Source: Turnera subulata | Taxonomy: Eukaryota > Streptophyta > Magnoliopsida > Malpighiales > Passifloraceae | DNA: 64,000 nucleotides | Reading direction: 5' to 3' | Assembly: GCA_028386065.3 (NCBI GenBank) | Contig: JAKUCV010001068.1 | Coordinates: 56,706 to 120,705, forward strand | Part shown: piece by piece, positions 23,698 to 35,861 of the stretch | How positions within the stretch are numbered: the first letter of the stretch is position 1 | Layout: each line of letters opens with the position of its first letter | The notes under the pieces: model-generated | What the model was told of the DNA's origin: nothing | What the model saw: only the letters and a program-made list of their open reading frames with translations | Databases searched by the model: none | Program-made: the position numbers and the translations under genes

Positions 23698-25213
23698 TGT
23701 CGGCCCAAAAGTGCCTAAGAGGGAGGGGGGGGAATTAGGCAATAAACTTTTTTCGGATAGTGAGATTTGGTTTCTACGATACCAAATCTTCGAACAGTGA
23801 GATTTTGTTTCTGCGATACCAAATTTTTGTGGTGCGATGCGAGTGCTTATCGTAGGAAATGAGTAAGGGAAGTAGAGAGAGAATGACACAGATGATTTAG
23901 AGTGGTTCCCCCTCACCAGGTACTTTACTACCTAAAGGTTCCTTCCTTCAGGATTTGAAACACTCACTATACTTAGGTTTTTAGGTTCAACCTTAACCTT
24001 TACAAGATTTTACAGGATCAACTCTAACCTAAGCTTTTCACAGGATCAGCTCTAACCTACACTCAAGCTTTTTACAGGGTCAGCTCTAACCTTTACAAGA
24101 GTTTTCCCAAGGCTCACTCTCTAACCTACACCAAAGCTTTTTCCAAGACTCAAGCTTCAAATCTACTCTCAAAACTAATCCTAGCTTTGAGTACAAGCAA
24201 AACTAATCAAAGTCTTGCTCATAATCACCTCACCAAGACAACCCCAAGAGTGACTTACTCAAGAGGTGTTTACAAAGGGTTTAGCACAGAAGATTCTCAC
24301 AAGGTAAGCTCAATTTGAAATATAGAATCTTTCGGAGGTTTGGTTCCAACAAAAACCATATCTTCAAAGCATAGAACTTTTCAAAGTGGCTGGAACAGAT
24401 TTCAGAGGTGTTGTGAGTCCTCTTATATACTTCTGAATCTTTTGGGGGGGGGGGGGGGAGTCTTCCAACGGCTCCTTGAATCTCCAAGTTGACTTGAGTT
24501 CATAATTACTCCAAGTTGGGGTCACTTCATATGTCAACTCTTTGGTCACAAAGTATTGCTATTTTTGGAAAGTTTGGACCACCATCTTTGAGAGATAACA
24601 TCTCCTAGAACATCTCTCTTACTTGCTCTTTAATCTTGAACGTTAGAAATATGTGTAAGGACCACTTAGCAAGTTGCATCTCCTAAGTGTTTCTATTTTC
24701 GGCAAGTTTGGACCACCAAGGGGACCATCTTTATGGTAGATGAGAGAGAATGTTTGCTACATGTTTTTTAACATTTTCTCTTACTTGTTCACCAATTCTG
24801 AACGTTTGAAGTGGGATTTAAATGCTTGGAAGACCACCCGCAAGTTGATAGTGACAACTCGTAGATATGGTTGCAGCAAAAACCATCTAGCGTGTTTCTG
24901 AGATATGGTTTTGGCAAAAACCATAATTCTTCCTGCAAGCTAAATCCTTGGAGGACCACACGCAAGTTTCTTGAAAGTTTGATAGTGACAGCTCATAGAT
25001 ATGGTTGCAACAAAAACTATCTGGCGTGTTTCTTAGATATGGTTTTGGTAAAAATCATAATTCCTCCTGCAAGCTAAAATCAACACAAGATATATACAAA
25101 GCAATCTTTTCGAGCAGTTTGTTAATCATCAAAACTAATTCCAAACCATCACAAAACATGGTTAGTTTCACTAATTAAGCTCAAGAGGTGATTAGCCCAT
25201 GTTTAGGCCAACA
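23698..25213 (-). repeat. 3' LTR of copia III
   Basis: This pairs with 32137-33665. It contains repeated GATTTGGTTTCTNCGATACCAAATC-type palindromes (23764, 23800) and a ~130-bp internal duplication (about 24853 and 24983), each copy with two ATGGTT...AACCAT palindromes 40 bp apart. A run of about 15 G at 24444 compares with 6 in the partner LTR. A TATATAAG box lies on minus at about 24421-24429. Confidence 0.93.
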
Positions 25214-26510
25214 ATCTCTCCTTTTTTGATGATGAGAAACTCGTGTTGATTTCTGCAAAACAAGGGTCAGATAAAGTACATAGACAGTTTATAAGCTCTC
25301 CCAATTTTGTTGCTCCCTTATATAAAAAATTTTTGTAATTCGACAAAGATATTTCAAATTCAAACATATAGTTACATTTGGCTTATAATGGCCAACTAAT
25401 TTTCGTTGTGAATTTCATTTTGGCATTCAAGTCAAAAATATATCTCCCCCTTGATTTTTCACTTTCTGCACAAAAGATTAGTTAAATGTATAATAACAGA
25501 TACGAAGTCGCGCAGCATTCATTATCATAAATATTGGTTTTTGGTAGAAACCAAATCATAGATTAAAGTGTGGTTTTTGATAAAACCAGATTTCCAACTC
25601 CACACTTCCTGCATAAAATATATATGGTTTTAGCAACAACCATATCACATTAGTAGCATCAACTATTGCTTTCAATTATTATCATAAATATTGGTTTTTT
25701 GCAGAAACCAAATCATAGACTAAAGTGTGGTTTTTGATAAAACCAGATTTCCAACTCTACACTTCCTGCATAAAACATATATGGTTTTAACAACAACCAT
25801 ATCACATTAGTCGCATCAACTAATGCCTTCAATCAGTGCCTGCATAATCAAACCATGTACAACACAAGTATATTTTTCTCGGATATTTTGGTTTCTCGCA
25901 GAAACCATAATCAATGTTCCTGCATAAGTCAATCAACACACAACAAATTTCTCCCCCTTTTGGCATCAGTAGAAAGGGAGTATATAACATAGGAACATAG
26001 CAAAGATCGTGCAGATTGAAACATCCAAAAGAGTAGAATAATCATCCACAAGTTAAACACACTCTCCAAAAGATAGAAAATGTTCAAAAGAGAGTATCTA
26101 TTTAAGCATAGAACATATCAAAATCATGCATACTCCGAAAATCAGCAATATTTCTCCCCCTTTTGTCAACAATAAAAACGGGCTTATAACAAAAATAGCA
26201 TAAGTGTGATTCATGGATTTAACAGGAACCATACCACATTTCCTGCATAAGATCAACATGCATATGTTCTCCCCATTTTGGCATCAACAAACACGGGATA
26301 TTAACCGAAATAGCGTAGCATGTAAGAACATGATATCCATCATCTATGCAAAAGTAAATATCCAAAAGAGTAGCAAAAAATATCTAGAATGTAAGCATAG
26401 ATATCCAAAAGATGGCAACTATAAAAACCAAATAGTAGAACCATATATGAAACCATAATCTAACCTAGATGCAGTGCATGAACCTAGGAGCATCAGATCT
26501 TGAAGAGGTT
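25214..26510 (-). repeat. Noncoding 3' region of copia III with 151-bp tandem duplication
   Basis: No gene is seen. Two copies of a ~151-bp unit (about 25520-25672 and 25673-25826) each carry three palindromes of the TGGTTT...AAACCA type (starts 25534/25570/25621 and 25685/25726/25776). Further copies lie at 25886 and 26210. The polypurine tract is the complement of 25214-25230. Confidence 0.8.
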
Positions 26511-27786
26511 TCACTCTTCATCAGAAGTGACTGAAGGTATAGCATAGATAATCTGATCAAGCTTCTCCATCGCATTATCTTCAAATATCTTCAAATTTTT
26601 GCACAAAGCTTGAACATCATTCTCCACAAAGCAAATCCGAGCGGTGCTATCATCATACTTAGCATCTATTGCACTAACTGCCTTCTCGATCACATATTCT
26701 TCCTCAATATTCAGTTTCATTCCCATTTAGACAAAGTTGTCATGTTAATAGAAATGGTGTAAATGGGAAAATTAGATTTTGTTCAAACCAAATCTCTTCA
26801 CAAGATCAAGGAACCATGACTTTGCTTCTTATAAGTGGCCATATGGTGAAGGATCAAATTAGCATAGCACACAGAACTTTTCTTCAACATGCTAGTAAGA
26901 ATCCACTGGTTTTGTCTCTTGATAGTTTTCTGATACCATGGTCGTAGAAAAACTATCCTGGTCAGCATGTATACGAGTGCACTGATAATTGGATTCAAGT
27001 TCTTGTACCAATGATATTAGTTGGCTTTCGGAAGACGCATAAAAAATGCTTAATAGTACTCGTCTTTTAGTATCTTCCTCTTGATACCTCACCAGCCTCT
27101 TCATCATCATTAGTTTCTTCATCATGGTTGCTATCATTAGCATGTTCTTTATCGGCATCTTCACTATCTTCACTCTCCTCACTTATGGTTTTTACAGAAC
27201 CATCAATATCATTATCTTCTTTGGTTCTCCTTATCATTGTCACTCTACTCATCTGCTGGTTTCTCAACAACCACACCATCTGTTGGTGGCTGTTGAAAAG
27301 CTTTTGTTATATCTTCAGCAACCTTCTCCACTTCAGTGAAGGTCAATCCATTCAGCTCATTATCCTTAGATCCTTCATGATGCTCTTTCTCGGGCTGTAT
27401 TTCTGTAGGCAGTTTCTTTGTGGTTTCTTCATAACAACTTCTACCCCTACCTCTTTAGCCATGGATCTGGTTTCTCCAACAACTAGAACTTTTAACTTTT
27501 GTGCATCTAAGGCAACTTTCACTTACCCAGCCAACATATCTTTCTTCAGCGACGGGTTTTTCAGCAACCAAATTATCAGCAGGTGGCTATTGGACTATTT
27601 TTATTACTTCATCAGCAGTTGTTCTTCTTTTGGTTGTTCATGCATGGTTTCTTCAGGAACCACGATAGCTACTGCCTCTGCCTCTCAAGTGACTGATTTG
27701 GTTTCTACGGCCCCCTTTAATTCTGAGGCAACATCCCCCTTTTTAGCCGAGATAGTCTTGCTCATTCTCGAGGTATCCTTCTTATG
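26511..27786 (-). pseudogene. Degenerate acidic ORF region between RNase H and 3' LTR of copia III
   Basis: The minus-strand pieces include KTISAKKGDVASELKGA..., an acidic tract (SEESEDSEDADKEHANDS, about 27080-27200) and a short ORF 26511-26726 (MGMKLNIEEEYVIEKAV). The position is that of the env-like ORF in SIRE-type elements, but I see no signal peptide or membrane segment, so that identity is not supported. Several TGGTTT palindromes fall inside it and read as EKP-type words in the protein. It may be an accessory protein of unknown function. The plus-strand ORF 27128-27787 is its shadow. Confidence 0.4.
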
Positions 27787-28309
27787 ATGCTTGGAAGACC
27801 AAGATTAATCCACAATCAACTCAGAAAGCCGACCACCGAATTCATTCTTCTTTTTCCATAACCGATGAGTAATAGCTGCTAGGTGTTGGTATATGGTTTT
27901 TCAGAAACCATATCTCTGTTGTATGAAGATACCCAGATTCTAATGCGTGGTTTCAATTGGAACCGCAATAGCTTCCACCTCTGCTGTTAGCCGTGTATCT
28001 GGTTTTTCCAGCAACCAGATCTTTCAATTTCTGATGACAATTGAGTATGAACGGATGGTTTCCGTAGAAATGAAATTCACTCGACTTCTGCCGTTTGCCC
28101 TTTCGGATGATATAAACTCCTCTAGAACATGTGCTCAATTGCTAGCATGTATGTGAGTGTTATGATTGCACTATACTAATGTATGAGTATGCATGAACAC
28201 AAAACAAATATGAAAGCATGGTTTATGCAGCAATTAAATAAGCACAGAAAAATAAGGCAAAGGAAGATTGGAAGTTCAAGCCTGATTTTGATGAAATGAT
28301 CCTCCTGGA
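27787..28309 (-). other. Copia III spacer between RNase H and the acidic ORF
   Basis: No gene is seen. Three palindromes of the element family lie here (27889-27917, 27943-27968 and 27994-28022), packed within about 130 bp. Confidence 0.5.
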
Positions 28310-28497
28310 GTGGGTTTGATAAAGATTGTTAGCAAGTTGATTCTCAGTCTTCACCAACTCAATCGCCACATCTTTCTTCAACACATGATCTCAGATGAAA
28401 TGATGTCCACTTCAATATGCTTAGTTCGAGAGTGTTGCACTGAATTTTTGGTCAAGTTGATTGCACTGGAACTATCATGCCTCTGTACATCTTGATG
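28310..28497 (-). pseudogene. RNase H C-terminal remnant of copia III
   Basis: Minus-strand reading gives SSAINLTKNSVQHSRTKHIE, then (after a frameshift) HVLKKDVAIELVKTENQLAN and IFIKPTPGG, matching the copia RNase H end (NQLADIFTKPL). The front two thirds of the domain are missing: the reverse transcriptase ORF ends at 28498 directly beside this remnant. Confidence 0.75.
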
Positions 28498-29229
28498 TCA
28501 ACATCCATTTCTCTTTAGTAGCTCTCGGATGTACTTAGCTTGATTTATGAAGATGCCACCTTCAAGTTGTTTCACTTGAAATCTAAAAAAGTATGTGAGT
28601 TCACCCATCATACTCATCTCAAATTCACTGTGCATTAGCTTCTCAAATTCCTCACAAAAAGAATCATTAGTAGCGCCAAACAATATATCATCAACATATA
28701 TTTGCACAATGATCACATCATGTTTACTTGTCTTAACAAATAATGTTGAATCAAGTTCTCCTCTCCTAAAGCCTTTTTACATAGAATAAATGCTTAATTT
28801 ATCATACCATGCTTTAGGTGTTTGTTTAAGGCCATATAGTGCCTTTTAAGCTTATACACATGATTAGGATATTTATAACTTTCAAAATCGAGTGTTTGCT
28901 CAACATAAACATCTTCCATGATAATGCCATTTAAAAATGCACTTTTAACATCCATTTGATATAAGTCTAAATGTTCTATATGATGCAAAGGCAAGCAACA
29001 TGCGTATGGATTCTAACCTAGCAATAGGAGCAAAAGACTTTTCATAATCTATACCTTCTACTTGACTACTGTCTTGAGCAACTAACCTCACTTTGTTTCT
29101 TACCATAATGCCGGATTCGTCAAACTTGTTTCTAAAGACCCATTTTGTTCCAATAACAGGATATTCTGGAGGTCTTGGTACCAGCTCCCAAACATCACTT
29201 CTCATGAATTGATTCAGCTCTTCTTGCAT
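28498..29229 (-). pseudogene. Reverse transcriptase of copia III
   Basis: The minus-strand motifs are ELNQFMRSDVWELVPRP, IGTKWVFRNKFDESG, RLVAQDSSQVEGIDYEKSFAPIARLE, then LYQMDVKSAFLNG (first catalytic Asp present) and IVQIYVDDILFGATN (YVDD box). Frameshifts occur near 28990 and 28790. It has both metal-binding motifs but no continuous frame. Confidence 0.9.
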
Positions 29230-29539
29230 GGCATTGACTCAACTTTTATCTTGAATAGCCTCATTTGCATTTTTGGGTTCAACTTGTGACAAGAATGCAA
29301 GATGTGTGTTCACGTTATACATAGATGACCTTATGGTCACACCTCTGGATATATCACCAAGAATAACATCTGTTGAGAGTCCTTTAGGCACTCTGATATT
29401 TCCATGAATGTGCTGTGAAGTTGATGCATGTCTAGTAAGATTTGGTTTTTCTCCAACCAGATCTAGAAGATTGTCATTTTGTTGTTGTGATGCATCATGT
29501 GGAACTAATACAGGTAGTTCCTCATCCTTTTCATCAGAT

Positions 29540-30480
29540 GTTTATAACCTGTGGTTGAGTTTCAGTAGTGACATCTGCATCTTCATCATTACTATGATCA
29601 TACGGGTCAAATTCATCAAAAACAACATGCATGATTTCTTCAACAGCCATAGTATTCTTATTATAGACTCTATAAGCTTTACTGGTTGTGAAGTATCTAA
29701 GAAATATTCCATCATTAGATATGGCATCAATTTATACAGGTTGTCCTTAGTATTCAGAATATAGCATTTAGATTCAAAAACCCGAAAGTAAGCAATATTT
29801 GGTTTTTGTCATACCATATCTCATAAGATGTCTTTTTCAATCAAGGAACGCATAGAAACTCTATGTAAGATGAAGCATGTTGTGTTCACACCCTCTGCTC
29901 AGAAATGTGCAGGTAACCTATGCTCATTAAGCATAGTTCTAGCCATTTCTTGCAAGGTTTAATTCTTCCATTCAACAACCCATTTAGTTGAGGTGTTCTA
30001 GGAGTCACAAAAGTGATTGAAGATTAGATTATCAAATTCTCCTCCATGATCACTTCTTATTTTTGAAAACTTATAACCTTTTTCACTTGGCAAACTCCTA
30101 ACAAAAGTTCCAAATTCATAACATGCATGATCCTCTTGAGCAAGAAACAAAATCCATGTAAATCTTGAGTAATCATCAATAATGACAAACACATATCTCT
30201 TTCCACCTAAACTTGTTGTTCTCATATGACCAAATAATTTAATGTGTAATAGCTCAAGAGGCCTAGATGTAAAGATATCATGCTTGGGTTTAAAGGAACT
30301 TTTAACCTGTTTTTTTAAGTTGGCAAGCACGGCATGTGGTATCTTTTTCGTATTTCAGTGCAGGCAACCCTTTTACCAACATTTTGTAGATAATCTAGAG
30401 ATGAGGTTCAGGTTGGCATGTCCAAGCCTTCAATGCCACAAGGTTGGTGTTTCTATTCTTGTACTTAAACACTTAAGCTC
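29540..30480 (-). pseudogene. Integrase of copia III
   Basis: A GAG-pre-integrase trace (LGHANLNLISRL) lies near 30400-30440. The core reads PLELLHIKLFGHMRTTS, where the first catalytic Asp of the usual LLHIDLFG is Lys, then FVIIDDYSRFTWILFL and IRSDHGGEFDN (second Asp present). The NGxxE segment near 29970 shows a one-base shift and a stop. The integrase cannot be active. Confidence 0.85.
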
Positions 30481-30590
30481 ATGGTTAGCAGCATCATTAA
30501 AAGATATAGAGTATGTGTTTCCTATTCTGGTACCAGTAAAAACCATATATTTACCTACCGAACTAACTAAGCATTTAGATGCATCAAAAG

Positions 30591-30880
30591 TTACCTTATA
30601 TCCTTTATGACACTATTGACTAACACTTGGCAAATTATACTTAAGATTAACAACAAGCAAAACATGTTCAATGGAAGGTTAGAATCAATGTTACCAAACC
30701 CAAGAATCTGTCTTTTGAACTTGTCCCCAAAAGTTACCTTTCCTCGGACTTTCTTGGTTAGGGATGAGAACATGGATAAATCACCTGTTATGTATCGTGA
30801 ACACCCACTAAAGGATATCCATTCATCCCCAACAACTTGTCAATACAATTAAGTTTTGGTCCCTAAACAACTTTGGGTCC
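30591..30880 (-). pseudogene. Aspartic protease region of copia III
   Basis: On minus, WISFSGCSRYITGD lies where copia elements have WYLDSGCSRHMTGD. The catalytic Asp codon is TTT (Phe) at 30810-30812. RGKVTFGDKFKRQILGFGNI follows. The stretch 30881-31434 upstream has no clear domain but several palindromes (31107, 31142, 31292 and others). Confidence 0.7.
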
Positions 30881-31434
30881 TTCAAGGTTAGATCTGGTTC
30901 CTTTCGGAACCCACATGTAACAAACATTGTCACATCCTTTCCTATACATGCATGTTCTAATGCCATGACCATTATTTCACAATAATGACATGTAATATGA
31001 TTACATCAGAACCATGTGAATGCATATGCATGTTCTTTCTAGATGAATTCAGATTCCTTCTAGACCTATATGGTATACTAGTTTTAGCACAATGCACAAA
31101 CATAATTAGTTTGTGAGAAACCATGTTAATAGCATTAGGTCTGTATGGTTTGTAAGAAACCATATGTCTACATGGCATACTATAACCTGTCTTAATAGTT
31201 TTCATAGATTTATATGATTTGTTGAAAATCCTATGTGAGGTGTCAGGTTTATATGGCACACTAGATTGAGCCCTAACAAAACACACAAATAGATTTGGTT
31301 TATTAAAAACAATATGTCTAGCCCCTATTCCTTCCTTCTTTTTGCAATGAATAACTTTGCTGCCCTAGCATGATATTTAGGTTGTCCACTCTATTGGTAA
31401 ACTTTTTAAGAGAACATTTCAGATCCTCAACATT

Positions 31435-32110
31435 CTACTTAAGCTCATCATTCTCCTTTACCAACTTATCACACATAGCAATACAACAAGCAATTTTCTT
31501 TTCTAGCTCATCATAAGGATTTTGCACAACAACTTTTTCACCTTTCAAATTTTCACAGATATTTAATGCATCAGAATGAGCATGATCAAGTTTTTCATAA
31601 GCATTTTTGTGAGCTACAACATCAAATTTAAGAATATCAATTAGCTTCTTATATTCCTTATTTTTCTTAAGGACATGCTTATAATTATCATGAAATTCAC
31701 TAAAAATTTCTAGTAACTCATCAAAAGTAAATTCAGGAGAGTCATTTACCTCAGATACTCCATGAGCCATGAAGCATAGATTTGTTGCCTCCTCTGTCTG
31801 AATCACTTGAAGAATCTGAATCATCCCAAGCAACAATAACCTTCTTTACTTTGTTTTTTTAAGAACCATATCTCCACTTCTTTTGGTATGGACAATCAGA
31901 CTTGATATGCCCTGATCGGTTGCATCCAAAACACACCATAGAATCCTTCTTGGATTCATCAATCTTTACTCCCTTGGGATTCCTTCCTCTGGCATATTTC
32001 TTCATCTTGACCTTTGAATAGTAAAATTTTGCACCACTAAAGTGGGATGCCTTGTTGATGCGTGTACCCTCATAGGCCATGATCTTTGCCTCTGGATGAT
32101 ACACTTTCAC
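31435..32110 (-). pseudogene. gag C-terminus of copia III: CCHC knuckle and helical tail
   Basis: ORF 31859-32110 carries CFGCNRSGHIKSDC, an intact CX2CX4HX4C knuckle. After a stop and frame change, 31435-31836 encodes a charged, probably coiled-coil segment (ELLEIFSEFHDNYKHVLKKN and so on), as in SIRE-type gag. The gag N-terminal domain is absent: only about 26 bp separate this ORF from the LTR and primer site. Confidence 0.8.
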
Positions 32111-32122
32111 ACTAAGGACGTA

Positions 32123-32134
32123 GCTCCGCTACCA
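32123..32134 (-). other. Primer-binding site of copia III
   Basis: TGGTAGCGGAGC on minus, two bases inside the 5' LTR. It is identical to the copia I site and differs from the standard initiator-tRNA-Met site at three positions. Confidence 0.7.
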
Positions 32135-32136
32135 AT

Positions 32137-33665
32137 TGTAGGCCCAAAAGTGCCTAAGAGGGGGGGTGGGGTGAATCAGGCATTAAAATTTTTTGGATAG
32201 TAAGATTTGGTTTCTGCGATACCAAATCTTCGAACAGTAAGATTTGGTTTCTACGATAACAAATCTTTGTGGTGCGATGGGAGTGCCTATCGCAGGAAAT
32301 GAGTAAGGGAAGTATAGAGAGAATGACACAGGTAATTTAGAGTGGTTTGCCCTCACCAGGTATTCCACTACCTAAAGGTTCCTTCCTTTAGGATTTGAAA
32401 TACTCACTATACTTAGGTTTTTACAGGTTCAACCTTAACCTTTACAAGCTTTTACAGGATCAGCTCTAACCTAAGCTTTTCACAGGATCAGCTCTAACCT
32501 ACACTCAAGCTATTCACAGGTTCAGCTCTAACCTTTACAAGAGTTTTCCCCAGGCTCACTCTCTAACCTATACCGAAGCTTTTTCCAAGGCTCAAGCTTC
32601 AAACCTACCCTCAAAACTAATTCTAGCTTTGAGTACCAAGCAAAACTAATCCAAGTCTTGCTCATAATAACCTCACCAAGATAACCCAAGAGTGACTTAC
32701 TCAAGAGGTATTTACAAAGGGTTTAGCACAAAAGATTCTCACAAGGTAAGCTCAATTTGAAATATACAATCTTTCGGAGGTTTGGTTCCAACACAAACCA
32801 TATCTTCAAAGCATAGAACGTTTCAAAGTGGCTGGAACAGATTTCAGAGGTGTTGTGAGTCCTCTTATATACTTCTGAATCTTGGGGGGAAGTCTTCCAA
32901 CGGCTCCTTGAATCTCCAAGTTGACTTGAGTTTGTAACTACTCCAAGTTGGGGCCACTACATATGTCAACTCCTTGGTCACAAAGTATTGCTATTTCTGG
33001 AAAGTTTGGACCACCATTTTTGAGAGATAACATCTCCTGGAATATCTCTCTTACTTGCTCTTTATTTTTGAACGGTAGAAATATGTGTAAGGACCACTTA
33101 GCAAGTTGCATCTCCTTGGTTGCAAAGTGTTTCTATTTTCGGCAAGTTTGGACCACCAAGGGGACCATCTTTATGGTAGATGAGAGAGAATGTTTGCTGC
33201 ACATTTTTGAAAGTTTTCTCTTACTTGTTCACCAATTCTGAACGTTAGAAGTAGGATTTAAATGCCCGGAGGACCACACGCAAGTTGCTGGAAAGTTTGA
33301 TAGTGACAACTCGTAGATATGGTTGCTGTAAAAACCATCTGGCGTGTTTCTGAGATATGGTTTTGGCAAAAACCATAATTCTTCCTGCAAGCTAAATCCC
33401 TGGAGGACCACAAACAAGCTTCTTGAAAGTTTGATAGTGACAGCTCATAGATATGGTTGCAACAAAAACCATCTGGCGTGTTTCTGAGATCTAGTTTTGG
33501 TGAAAACCTTAATTCCTCCTGCAAGCTAAAATCAACACAAGACATATGCAAAGCATTCTTTTCGAGCAATTTGTTAATCATCAAAACTAATTCCAAACCA
33601 TCACAAAACATGGTTAGTTTCACTAATTAAGCTCAAGAGGTGATTAGTCCATGTTTAAGCCAACA
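32137..33665 (-). repeat. 5' LTR of copia III
   Basis: TGTAGGCCCAAAAG...AAGCCAACA, partner of 23698-25213, with several percent divergence by eye. It holds the same palindromes (about 32204, 32239, 32780, 33315, 33353, 33450 and 33487). Confidence 0.92.
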
Positions 33666-34640
33666 CAGTTGACACGGAGCTCACAATTATTAGGAGTGGA
33701 TCAGCAATTGACACGTGGTATAAATTGACTACAAGTACCAAAATTCACCGAATTTAAAAAATAACGTGACCAAAATCAACGAAAATTAAATATAGTGAAA
33801 ACATTTTGAATAAAGACATAGTACAATGACCAAAAATGTCATTTACCTAATAAAATACCAATTCAATAGGTGACAGTTACAATTCAACAGCTAAGGAAAA
33901 AGAGAAAGAGATGTTGGATATTTTAGATATTTTATTCGATAGTGGAGTGTGAATAACACTGTTGGAGTGGAATATCGCCTCCCAACAGCCTTATATATTC
34001 TGTTTTTTTTAACAAGTCCAAGATCTATTCCAACCTCGAAGAAGTCACTCATAAGTGCTGCCTAATCTTTGTTGGACCAACCAACAATTCATGAAAGTTT
34101 GCTGTATTTTATTTGTTAAAGAGCCAAAATGACAAGCCGGGTTGATGAGTTGAGCCAAGGAGCGAACTGACAAGTCGAGTTGATGAGTAAAGCTAAGGTG
34201 TCAAGTCGAAGATGATAAGCCACGTCGATGGCTGAGACATTGCCATTGGGCCTTCTCAAATGATCAAGATGTGATCCCAACGATCGGGAAGCGATGAAGA
34301 TGGCGGTAATAACGATGATAAGGAGACGATAGAGGAAGTTAGAGGATGATGGTGAGACGATGGCAATGGAGATGATGCATTCCAAGGCGTGAACAAGAAG
34401 TGCAAGTGAGAGTCGACTGGAGACCATTGACCGAATTGCTAAATATGGATATAATGATGAAAAAGAGCTAGGAGTGGCATAATAATTGATCTCTAGAGAC
34501 CGGGAGTTGAGTCGGGTCGAAAGAAGTGGTTTGATAATTGTACTTTGATTTTTAGATAAAGAATAAAATCTGGATTTACTTATCTTTTGCATATAGGTGG
34601 GCAATTGATTGTGATGGCTCCATGGGATTCCATTAGATCA
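33666..34640. other. Unassigned AT-rich sequence
   Basis: No gene or known repeat is recognised. The ORF 34116-34604 on minus has no family motif. This could be the original neighbour of copia III or the unrecognised front of element E. Confidence 0.5.
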
Positions 34641-35861
34641 ATTTAGGGAACCATAAAATGAACTACGGAGACCTGATTCTGTGGGTGTAACCCGAACACT
34701 TACCTACATCCCATCAATAGCTGATTTCTGAACACTTATCTGCATCCCATCTGACCTTTCAACACCCTTCCAACCCGACCTCCATATTGAATCTACCACA
34801 TCTACCTTGAACACTTTTCTAAAAGAGTTGCTTCCCAAAGATGAATCTAGAAAGAGTTCTATCCGAATGCACATGTTAAAAAAGGGTCGTGCCCCTCGAA
34901 AAAAGGAAAAAAAAAAAGAAACAAAAAAAATCGAAAAAAAAATGAGGAAGTGACCCTTAGTGTCTGAATGTCGATTCATCACCCATTCCCCGAAATCGGA
35001 AAGAAAGGAAGAAGTCATAATGAACAATGCAAGTGTTTTCCCGCTACCTTTTGCCTCCCATCAAACACCGCTATATCAAACACCCTCCACCTTTAGCCTT
35101 CCATACAACATTTTAAACCTGAACACCACATTCACGGATACGTAGACAATCTGGCAACGGGCCCGGTCTATAAATTAATGATTCCTGGATTGATTCAATG
35201 GAAAGATTGAAGTTAGTACTAGATGAACATGCCACAATGTTGATTGTAATCGTAAGGCCCCTTTTTTCGGACTTGTTTACCAACTCCCATGAAGTTGCAG
35301 CTATCAATCAAACCTGCCTCTCTCAAATGGATTCACCTAGCATTCGGTCAGCATACTCCTCCAGCGGTGGTCTCTCGTGACTCTTGGATTCCTCATCAAT
35401 CCCTCCTTAAAGCCGATAGTCTACCTCTCCAATGGTCATTCGAGTATATCCGGACCGAGTGGTCTCCATCTTCCCTGAGCTTAGTGATCCTAGTGTCTAC
35501 AGCTGCTATCCCCACATGAAAAAGAAAAGAAAAAAGAAAAAATAGGAAAAAGAAAAAAAAGGAATCCGCTAGGTTGAAAACCTAAAGGGGCAACCTAGGC
35601 AAAAGTTAGGACGTGCTTGCTAGGTTGAAAACCCAAATAGGTGGCCTAGGCAAAAGTTATGGCTAAAGGGAAAGTGGGGATAGTAGCCAATGACGAAGAC
35701 ATACTCGCACATTAGACCATGTTGCTCCTGGAGGTAAAAACCGCTTATTGAAGATAGATCGTTCAGTTGGCCATGCACCGCCATTCGGGCACGTCGCCTC
35801 CATCCTATTTTGAAGGGATATTCACTCATTCATTGACTTAGCCTTGCTAGATGATTTTTTT
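34641..35861 (+). other. Noncoding interior of element E, similar to element A
   Basis: Shared words with A include ATAAAATGAACTACGG...CCTGATTC (34652), the CCCGGTCTATAAATTAATG stretch (about 35162) and AGGTTGAAAACC twice at 35570 and 35620. A-rich tracts lie at about 34900-34945 and 35520-35560. No coding region is supported. Confidence 0.6.

Larger units (their letters stand above)
23698..33665 (-). mobile_element. Ty1/copia element copia III, two LTRs, long region downstream of pol
   Basis: LTRs 23698-25213 and 32137-33665 (TGTNGGCCCAAAAG...CCAACA) enclose, on minus, a CCHC gag remnant, protease, integrase, reverse transcriptase, an RNase H remnant and then about 3.1 kb of extra sequence before the 3' LTR. 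The flanking pentamers TAGTT/CAGTT differ at one base. The coiled-coil tail after the zinc knuckle and the long downstream region suggest the SIRE/Maximus lineage; that placement is inference. All coding parts are broken. Confidence 0.88.

Noticed and set aside
26511..27786. Envelope-like gene in copia III
   Set aside because: The position fits, but no signal peptide or membrane segment is visible, so only an unknown acidic ORF is claimed.
27128..27787. 219-aa plus-strand ORF rich in Ser and hydrophobic residues
   Set aside because: Antisense shadow of the acidic minus-strand ORF of copia III.
34116..34604. 162-aa minus ORF
   Set aside because: No recognised motif, low-complexity Ser/Leu content; could not be supported as a gene.
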